From positions 1,054,001 to 1,118,000 of the forward strand of contig MU839831.1 of NCBI GenBank assembly GCA_030411725.1: a stretch of 64,000 nt of DNA, given 5' to 3'. The position numbers and the translations under genes are program-made. Shown here piece by piece: positions 56,133 through 64,000 of the stretch (positions are counted from its first letter, which is position 1; each line of letters opens with the position of its first letter). The notes below the pieces were generated by a model. It ran no database searches, was not told the origin of the DNA, and worked only from the letters and a program-made list of their open reading frames with translations. Source of the stretch: Echria macrotheca (Eukaryota; Ascomycota; Sordariomycetes; Sordariales; Schizotheciaceae).

Positions 56133-57002
56133 CACGATTCGCTACATCGTCGCATGTCTGGAGGTGAAGTCGAAGACGACGTCGCGAAAAAAATGCGACT
56201 GGAAAGGGGCGCGCCGGCGCATGCCAAGTTGCAGTGGATGGAGGATTACGATAATTGGAAGGATTGATGAAATTTCGCCGTTGATTGGTCGAGACCCCTC
56301 CCTGTCTGCTGCCTGCCATGACAGGGCTCAGCACTTGCCAGCGAGTGACAATTTGACGCGGCAAACCAGTTCACAGCAGCATCCAAAGCGCAACCATCGT
56401 GAATCGCCGGCAGGGGGATCGCGATGATCTAATGTTCACTCTGCAGTCCGGCCTGCAATTACCCTTCTTCAGGCCTCGTCGTCAGTTTTGGTCGCGTCGA
56501 GGAGAGGCTTACGCGTTGGTGGGTTCAGAACACGGCATGGCCTTGGGGACGGCGCAGCAGCCAGTTGGGTCAGTTGCTGACATTTGAGACGATGTAACAT
56601 CGGGCAACGATGTGCGGGTGATGATCTTGAGATCTACAGAGAGTAAGCTTGCAATCGTCTTTTTTCTTGCTTCCTATTCATATGTCCATACTCACATCCT
56701 CGGTGATAAGCACGGGACTTGCGCCGACGTCTTTCCCATGGGAGCGACTCCAAGTCGAAGCAACCTGGAGTTAGTTACCAGTCACTGCCAGCGTAAAAGG
56801 CGGCATGCAAAGCTCCCCGGAGTGAAGTTGAAACACTGAATCTTGTCCTAATTGGTATGGGGCAAACACTGTTTACAATGACAAAGGGCTCTTCGAGACA
56901 GCAACGACGGGCCAGCTCAACGCGCTTACACCTGGATTCCAGCCCCTTGCGCTCCAGATGATGTACCGGTATATCTTCAACTTCCACGCCTAAATCTCCG
57001 TC
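56133..57002. other. Intergenic region upstream of the GT32 gene
   Basis: About 870 bp between two minus-strand genes. Frames on the other strand antisense to the GT32 N-terminus are shadows. Nothing else was recognised. Confidence 0.4.
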
Positions 57003-57461
57003 TTAGGCATTTGCCTTGACATGAGCAACCGGGCAAACAGCCTGGGGCGACGCGTGGCTGACGTCCGGATGCGAGACCAGCTTCCCCTTGTGGTGCCCGA
57101 CCTTGGCCTTGGTGATCGGACACTCGGCTTCGTCCGCCTTGCCCTCGGTAGCCGGATGGTCCGGGGGAAGGACGGTAGTGGCCGTGCCGACAACAGGGCA
57201 CACATCGTCATCCATCTCCTTAGACTTGGGCTCGTTGACTAGCTTACTCGTCACGAATGGGCAGGCTGAGGCATCGATGGGCGAGCGGCCTTCAGGAATC
57301 GGTACCCGCGGGTGCTGGTGCAGATTGTGGTGGTGGTCCGTCTTGGCGCCGACCACCGGGCATGTTTGTCCAGGAACGGAGAGGTCGATGTCGGGATGCG
57401 ACGGGGGCAGCGTGGTGTTGGTGGTGCCAACGACGGGGCAGTTCTCGGGCATGGATGCCAT
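57003..57461 (-). CDS. 152-aa protein built of duplicated Cys-Pro (CP) motifs
   Basis: All six Cys are in Cys-Pro dipeptides, at residues 8, 34, 67, 88, 114 and 143. Four are followed by a His-Pro at 22, 50, 102 and 131. The chain is a tandem duplication with a period of about 80 residues. Unit 1 runs CPVVGTTNTTLPPSHPD (8-24), CPVVGAKTD...HQHPRV (34-53), CPFVTSKL (67-74). Unit 2 runs CPVVGTATTVLPPDHPA (88-104), CPITKAKVGHH...SHPDV (114-134), CPVAHVKA (143-150). Family knowledge: CP dipeptides with nearby His serve as heme-regulatory motifs in heme-sensing proteins; heme binding here is inference. There is no signal peptide or membrane segment. The start is the first ATG before the conserved part (a second ATG lies three codons on). 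It is divergent from the rhodopsin gene. Confidence 0.7.
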   Translation of the reverse strand: MASMPENCPVVGTTNTTLPPSHPDIDLSVPGQTCPVVGAKTDHHHNLHQHPRVPIPEGRSPIDASACPFVTSKLVNEPKSKEMDDDVCPVVGTATTVLPPDHPATEGKADEAECPITKAKVGHHKGKLVSHPDVSHASPQAVCPVAHVKANA

Positions 57462-58349
57462 TTCGATGTCGGATCTCGGGACTTCGGATGCTGCGGAGAT
57501 GGTTGTGTTGCGGTTTCTGATGACGATGGAGGTGTGGGTTGGAGGCAAAAGAAGGCTGAAGATGGCGACTTGGGCATGAACAGGACAGAACAGGTGAGAA
57601 GCTCCTTCCTTTGTTGACGAGCAGGCAGCTGAAGCACAAAGCCGAGACAGAATGACGTAGCGGGGTAACGGCGGGCCGCTGTGGCCAATTACAGGCGACG
57701 CATTACAGCGCCCCATCGCGGGGTAATCTGCAGCAAGTGCCCCACCACGCGGCTTGGATCGGCCCCCGCATCAGCGAAGCTCATCCTCGAATCTCGAATT
57801 CGATGAATCCAAGTCCAGAGTCCGGTCCTAGGACATTGTCGATATGCCATTGCTGCCTGGGACTGTTGCCTATGTGTGCGCTTCAACTTGAAACGACGAC
57901 AGCGTGAGATGCATGCAATATTTTTGACTCAACCCGTGGACGGGCCGGGTTTTTGCACACTTGAGCATCCGCGGATCGACACCGTCAGACAAACCTTGAT
58001 CCTCTCCGCAAGACATCACAACGAACCGCTCTGGCCCGGCCCATTCCCTGCAATCTGTTTGTCCTGCATTCTCAATGGTCGAATCGGAATCCGTAGACGC
58101 CGATTCAGTACATGATGCAGCCTGTTGCCTCCTCCGCAGTTTGTGTGGCCGCGTATCGGGTGCGAGATCTCACGGCACCTGAGCAACGCTGAGGAAATGC
58201 ATGACGTCGCCTTTACACCTCCAGCAGATGACCATGGCCCCGCTTCCGAGGACCAGCGTCCTTCATAAAGCCAACAGCGGTCTTCAGTTCCGGTGGGCTG
58301 TCTTCTATCCTCACGCATCGTGGATTCGGACTTCTACCTTCCAATCAAC
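57462..58349. promoter_or_regulatory. Divergent promoter region of the CP-motif protein and rhodopsin genes
   Basis: 888 bp separates the two outward-facing start codons. GATC cores, the half of fungal white-collar light-response elements, occur at 57757, 57974 (GATCGA) and 57998. A complete paired element could not be established. No gene was recognised inside. Confidence 0.4.
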
Positions 58350-59346
58350 ATGATTCACCCTACTCAAGTTGCCGAGATGTTGGCCCAGGCCACCGCTACC
58401 CCGGGGCCCATCCCCACTGTCATCCGTAGGTTTTGTCCCGACCTTGCTGCCGGTGATTGACTGACGGCCAATAAGCCACCCCACCCGAGTTCCAAATATC
58501 CGGCGAGGCGGGCCACCGAACGCTCTGGGTAATGTTCGGCATCATGGTGGTTTCATCTGGCGTCTTCGCCCTGTCGTCGTGGAACGTGCCCATCTCGAGA
58601 CGCGTGTACTACGTCATCACGACCCTGACGACCATCATCGCGTCGCTCTCGTACTTTGCCATGGCCTCGGGCCAAGCCTCGACCTTCAACTGCGCCAGCG
58701 TCAAGGACAGCCACGAGCACGTTCCGGACACATACCATGATGTCTGCCGCCAGATCTACTGGGCCCGCTACGTCGACTGGGCCTTGACCACGCCGCTGCT
58801 GCTGCTCAACCTGTGTCTCCTCGCGGGCGTTGATGGCGCGCACACCCTGATGGCTATCGTAGCAGACGTCATCATGGTGCTGAGCGGCCTGTTCTCTGCT
58901 CTCGGGCACACCGGAACTGCACAGAAGTGGGGCTGGTTCACCATCTCATGCATCTCGTACCTGTTCGTCATCTGGCACGTCGGCCTGCACGGCACCCGCA
59001 TGGTGGGTGCCAAGTCGGCTCCCGTGGGCAAGCTGTTTGGCTTGATGTCGCTGCTTGTCTTTGTCGTGTGGACCGCCTATCCTGTGTAAGTTTGGTTTTC
59101 CAATCTTTTTTCAAGCTGTTTGCTGATATCGGTAGCGTCTGGGGTGTTGCTGGAAACGCGCGCAAGACGACCGTGGATACCGAGACCATGATCTATGCTG
59201 TTCTGGACGCGCTTGTCAAGCCCGTCTTTGGTGTGTGGTTGTTGATCAGCAACCGTGCCATTGCCGATACGAACATCGACCTGGACGGATTCTGGTCTCA
59301 CGGCCTCGCTGCCGAGGGTAGAATCCGCGTTGGTGATGAGGAGTAA
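58350..59346 (+). CDS. Microbial-type (fungal) rhodopsin, retinal-binding
   Basis: Exons 58350-58425, 58476-59085 and 59136-59346 encode 298 aa with two 50-bp introns. Seven membrane helices are evident. Helix C reads ARYVDWALTTPLLLLNL: Asp126 corresponds to the bacteriorhodopsin counter-ion Asp85, but the proton-donor Asp96 position is Asn137. Helix G reads YAVLDALVKPVFG, keeping the counter-ion Asp253 and the retinal Schiff-base Lys257. The helix F block VWTAYPVVWG is intact. It is therefore a true retinal protein, unlike Lys-less opsin-related HSP30/YRO2 proteins. An Asn donor usually slows the photocycle, which favours light sensing over efficient proton pumping (inference). It is an integral membrane protein, and shares its upstream region with the CP-motif gene. 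Confidence 0.92.
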
Positions 59347-59899
59347 TATCGGATCCGGTAACTCGGACACAAATGTGTTCGCCTCAAAGCCACCCTAAAA
59401 CAAGAGAACCAAGTCAAGGGGAAGTAATACCTAGGGGTTGGTTATCATCTGGTACTATCCAGAAAAAGACTTTCCAGCAACGAGAAAAGGATGTGTCGCA
59501 TAACGAGTGTATGTCTGGCGCTCGGAAGATTGTTTGGGTACGGACGGCAAAATAGCATGTCATGGTCTTGGTTTATCTGCGAGTTATCTATTGGTCAAAG
59601 TTTTGAATAGTGACAGCATCGAAATAAGGGATCTAATATGACACCGATGCTTAGGTAATTAACCTTTGGTGGTTCGAATATCAGTAGATTCGTGGCCCAA
59701 GATGATGTTCCCCATTTTTGACGCAACATCGAACTCGCCGGGAATATCAGCAACTATGGGGAGAAATGGAAGTATGTGGATTTCTGGTGGAAGGAAGAGA
59801 GGGAAACCAGATCCGCACGAGGGGAAATGGCAGTATAAAGGTTATAGTAGAAACCTAGATGTGGGTTTATGGGTCCCATAATATACCCCCTTATCACAG
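59347..59899. other. 3' flank of rhodopsin gene up to the AT-rich boundary
   Basis: This is of ordinary base composition at first and becomes AT-rich near 59880-59900. No gene was recognised. GGTTCGAA at 59671 resembles a tRNA T-loop, but no tRNA can be folded around it. Confidence 0.4.
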
Positions 59900-62800
59900 C
59901 TACAAATTATCTATCTATTTTCCTGTTTAATATATCGTGATCTTTTCCATAGTATTTTCCTCCTTTAATTAATTAACCTAGGGAATTTATTTCGCTTATA
60001 GTTCTAATATAATATAAAAGTACTTATGCTTATCCGAAAGTAACGGCTTTGTTAATTTATTTACTATTATTTCCGTATTAAAGATGTATTATATATTAAA
60101 ATTTCCCTTTACCGTATAATTAATTATTTATTTATACTATATATTAATTATTTTTGTTTTTATAGACTTACGGGGATTTAGTACTAAGTACGTAGTATTT
60201 ACGCTATTTATATATAGGATAGTTAAGTATAATTGCTTTTTTTCAAAATTATTTAAAAGTTTTTTGATTTAAATAATTACCTGGTTAGTAGAAGTAAAGT
60301 TTGCGAATTTTGCTTTAGTGGTAAAGTATATAATAAAGGTTTACTTTTTTAACTTTTAGAGGATTAGATTTTTAATAACGAAAATTATATATTTTTCGGT
60401 ATTAAATTTTATAAGGACGTTATTTGCGAAGTTTACGTTTACGTAATTACGAAATTATAGATCTTTAAATACGTAATTACCTTTTAGGATAATTTTATAT
60501 ATTTAGATACCTGTAAGATATTTAAAAAAGTATTTTATTAAATTAAAATGTTACTATAAGGATTTAAAGTTAGTTTTATAAAGCTTTTCGATTATATATA
60601 TAATATTTCTTTTTATATTAATTACGAGATAGTTAAAGGCGTTTATAATTTTAATATATTTTTTTTATTTACCCTTAATTAGTTTTTATATTTTAGGAAG
60701 AGTAAATTTTGGTAGCTATAAAGTTTTAGTAGGTTTTAAGCCTTTATAGCCGTATTTTAAAATAATTCTTTTTATATAGTTGGTTTGTAAAAGGAAGATA
60801 ATATATTATTTAGTATTTTTTATAATATTATATTTTAAGTATCGCTAAATTTTTTTAAAATATTTTAAAACAAAGTATTAATTAAGTTTATTAAGGAACT
60901 AGTAAGTTTTTTTAGGTAAAGCGTTAATAGGGATTATATTATTAATATATAATAATAATATTATTTCTTTATTTTAATTAACGAAGATATAAGCTTTTTT
61001 TATAAGTAGTTTAAAGTTATAGCTTTATAAAATAAAAACAAGTATTTTATACTAATAAAAAGCGTTTTAGTGTAAGTTATATAAAGCCTTTTTTAACTTT
61101 TAAATATATTTTATATCTATTTTAATATTATAAGGTTACTTAATATAGTATTTATAATTATTGGGAATATTAGCGTCAAGATATACTAGTTTAAAGTTAT
61201 ATTATTTTATATATTAGTTTAAAATTATAATAATAGCAAAAAAAATCTTAATAGATATAAAGTTTGTAATAATAACGTAAACTTTTTTAAAGCTTTAGTA
61301 TTTAATTTTAAAATTATTATAAGCGATTTATTATACTCTTACTAAATAGATTTTTGTATTTAGATTAAATTTTTTATTATAGATTTATTTATTAGGAAAA
61401 ATGTATTTAGACCTATTATTATAGATAAATTTAAAGATATTTTTTTACTTTAAACCCTTTATTTGTTTTTTTATAGCTAATTGCTAATAATTTTTATAAT
61501 TTAAAAGATAAATAGTAACTTAATAATTTTAAGAAATAGGTTTTTTTACTATTTATATAATAAGGTTAGCTTTAATTAAAAAAAGTATAATAGTAACTTT
61601 TTAGGGAATTTTCTCTTTTATTAAATAGTAAAAGTAAAGTTGGTATTTTCCGTTATAAAGTTGTTTATAGTATTTTGGGGACTTTAGTTTAATATATTTT
61701 GATTTTTTTACTTTTTTAAGTTTTGGAGGTTATACAAGTTATTGAGATTTAGGCTTAAATGGGAGTTTATTTAGTCGTTTGGAGAAGATATTTTTATTTT
61801 ACGGAATTAAAGTTTTTAAGTTAATTTTTTTTAATTTAGTAACGTTAAAGAATTTTTTATTATTAGAGTTTTTATAATTAGGGATTAATTGGTTAAGTAA
61901 ATAATTATTATTATCTTTATTATTATTAGAATTATCTTTTTCGGTATTTGTATTAAAGTTACTAGAATTTAAGTTTTTTAAAGCTTTTTTAAAGTTTAAG
62001 CTTTTATTAAATTAAATATTATAATTAAAAGGTTTTTTTATATTAATAAAAAATATATTTAATATAAAAGGTATAGATGGATTAGGGATTTTAGGAGGTA
62101 ATTAATTGGGTTTAGGTTTTACTTTAGTTACTTTTTATATATTTTTTTCTGGAGATTATAATAGTAATAGTAACTGGGTTATTAATTTTATTATAGGTTT
62201 GGGTTTATATTTTTTTTTAAAATATATTGATTTTTTGCGTTTTAGTGCTTTTTACTTTATAGTATACTTATATTTTTTAGGGAATTTAATAGTAATAAAG
62301 TTAAGTATAATTTTTATTTTAGCGATAATAATATTACTAAATATTACCTTATATTTTATAAAGGGATTTTCCTTAAAGTTTAGGGGGTTTTATACGTTTT
62401 TGTTAAATTATATAGTATTAATTTTAATAATTTTATTTAAGTTAGGGTTTTAGATATAGAAGATTTTACTGTAGATATTTACGTAGTTAATAAGCTGTTT
62501 TTTAAGTATTTTAAAAGTTATTTTATTGCTTTTTTCCTAATAAGCTTATTTAATAAAATAATATATATTATAAAAGTAAGTACGTAAATACTTAATATAT
62601 AGCAAATTTACTAAGTTTAATATAATTAAACTTTTAGTTAGGACTTATTAGGGGGATTTGTTTTTTTTATTTATACGAAAGGGGAGGAGGTTTTAGATTT
62701 TAATTATAATTTCGAAAACAAAAGGTTATAGGTAAATAAGTATTATAAAATTAATTATAGTTGTTTTAGCCTTTTTCGTAATAGTTTTAATTATACGTTT

Positions 62801-64000
62801 AAGCTTACCGTTTTACTAGGAAGAGTAAGAAATTATTTTGTTAATTTTTACTTTTTTAAACTTTGTTTATTTATAGATCTTTTTATTTTAGAATTTTAGG
62901 ATTTTTTAACTGAATTTTGTTTTTTTATTAAATTTAAGGATTTTAAGGGAGGTATTAATTTGAGTTTTAAGCTATAAATAGAACTTTTTAATCTATTTAT
63001 AAGTATCTTTTTTCTTTTAAAGAAAATAAAACTAGTAATAATTAAAAATAACGTTTATAAAGATTATAATATATTAGTAGCTAAGGTGTTTTTTTTGATT
63101 AAGGTTAATAAGATTAATATATATAAATTTAAGAGGTTTAGTTATTACGGTATAAGTTTCCTTGGGAAGTTTATCTATTATTTTACCTATAATATAGGAT
63201 TTGTAGAAATGATCTTTTGGATTTTTAAGAGTAATATTAGCGTTTTTATAAGCTTTGGCGATAATTTTCTTATTTATATATATAAAGCGTTAATATATTA
63301 TATCGTAGTTAATAAATGCGAAAATAGTTTTTTTAGCTATATAGATATTTTTATTTAAATTAGGGTTTATTTTTACTGGAATAATAAATAGTTTATTTAT
63401 TTTTAATAATTTTGTAATGTTTTTTATTGTTTTTGATTTTAGGAAATTGGTTTTATAATTTTAGATAAAGTTAGTATTAAGTATAATACGGTTATTAATA
63501 AGATTAGCTAGGCTTTATAAGTAGTATATTATATATTAAATTTTAAATATTATTGTTTTTTTATTACTATTTAATATTTTAATTGTAGCTTTTCTATAAT
63601 ATAATGCTTATACGAAATTATTAGTTATTGAGAAGAATTTAGCTGGTTTTAGTAAAGGTTAAAGCTTTATAAATTATTTAAATTAATTAAAAGTTGTATT
63701 ATAAGCTTTAGTATTAAATATTACGGAGTTTTTTGTAATAACTAATTGTTTTTAACTTTATTAGGCTTTCTGGTAAGTAGTTACTATAAGTTATAGTATT
63801 TATTGTTATAGGGGGTTTATTAAAAATCTAACTTAGAAAAGTTATGATTTTGGAAAGTAGTTATTAAAATGTTTATGCTTAAAAAGGTAGGAGTAAATAA
63901 AAGATTAATGTTTTTTTTATAATTTAATTTTAAGTTTTTTATAGTTGTTAATAGCGTTATTAGTTTATTAGCGTTATTGTTAAAGGTTGTTATAGTTTTA
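59900..64000. repeat. Long AT-rich, RIP-mutated repeat region (runs off the window)
   Basis: From about 59900 to the end the composition shifts abruptly to very high A+T. CpA dinucleotides are almost absent while TpA is very frequent, the footprint of repeat-induced point mutation (C to T in CpA). Stops occur in all frames. The two longest open frames (62106-62453 and 63086-63358) encode runs of Ile/Leu/Phe/Tyr and are composition artefacts. The region is presumably a dead transposon, but mutation is so heavy that I cannot name the family, strand or ends. It probably marks heterochromatin at the edge of the gene block. Confidence 0.85.

Noticed and set aside
55633..56364. 243-codon minus-strand frame overlapping the GT32 gene
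   Set aside because: Alternative frame of the glycosyltransferase exon without family motifs.
57088..57579. 163-codon plus-strand frame
   Set aside because: Antisense shadow of the CP-motif gene; repetitive because the real gene is repetitive.
62106..62453. 115-codon hydrophobic frame resembling a membrane protein
   Set aside because: AT-rich RIP composition forces Ile/Leu/Phe/Tyr codons; it has no ATG start and no family resemblance.
1..64000. CRISPR array, bacterial operon or rRNA signals
   Set aside because: The window is fungal with spliceosomal introns; the only regular repeats are short tandem units without spacers.

Overview
The window looks like about 60 kb of gene-rich nuclear DNA from a filamentous ascomycete, most likely a Sordariomycete. 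The evidence is many short introns (mostly 46-66 bp, a few up to about 87 bp) with GT...CTAAC...AG signals, and gene families typical of these fungi: Ppo fatty-acid dioxygenases, HET-domain and NLR-type proteins, a PTH11-like membrane protein, a GT32 glycosyltransferase and a microbial-type rhodopsin. The last 4 kb is extremely AT-rich and poor in CpA, as expected of a repeat mutated by RIP. The genus assignment is inference.

Layout. 1-5.2 kb: a long, divergent Ppo-type dioxygenase. 5.5-6.1 kb: a 583-bp MITE-like element with ~43-bp terminal inverted repeats and TA target duplication. 6.3-8.7 kb: an M3 oligopeptidase whose stop codon abuts a second MITE-like element (8.67-9.16 kb). 10-12.2 kb: a HET-domain gene with a broken or unresolved 5' end. 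13.5-14.8 kb: a seven-TM PTH11-like protein. 15.4-16.8 kb: a protein with the N-terminal domain usually found on fungal STAND/NLR proteins. 19.4-21.3 kb: two orphan genes, one needing a GC-AG intron. 22.4-24.2 kb: a secreted type-B carboxylesterase. 26-28 kb: a DUF2235 alpha/beta hydrolase. 29.9-33.5 kb: a second Ppo gene of canonical length. 34.8-36.6 kb: a pseudokinase. 37.6-42.1 kb: a six-exon NLR (alpha/beta hydrolase-NACHT-ankyrin) divergently paired with an AAA ATPase (42.5-45.1 kb). 45.4-47.5 kb: a secreted BBE-type flavoprotein. 49.8-56.1 kb: a small Cys-rich protein, a Nudix hydrolase, an F-box-like protein and a GT32 enzyme. 57.0-59.3 kb: a small protein with six Cys-Pro motifs, divergent from a rhodopsin. 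59.9-64 kb: RIP-like AT-rich DNA.

Possible functional links. Both Ppo proteins keep the peroxidase/dioxygenase residues (distal His, Tyr, proximal His) but lack the heme-thiolate cysteine of the P450-like half, so both should make fatty-acid hydroperoxides without the diol-forming isomerisation. The HET, STAND-N-terminal and NLR genes suggest a neighbourhood rich in non-self-recognition genes. The divergent NLR/AAA pair and the divergent Cys-Pro protein/rhodopsin pair are the two arrangements most worth testing as functional units.

Limits. Exon boundaries were placed by eye from splice consensus, reading frame and family logic. Every multi-exon model given here sums to a whole number of codons, but none is checked against transcripts.
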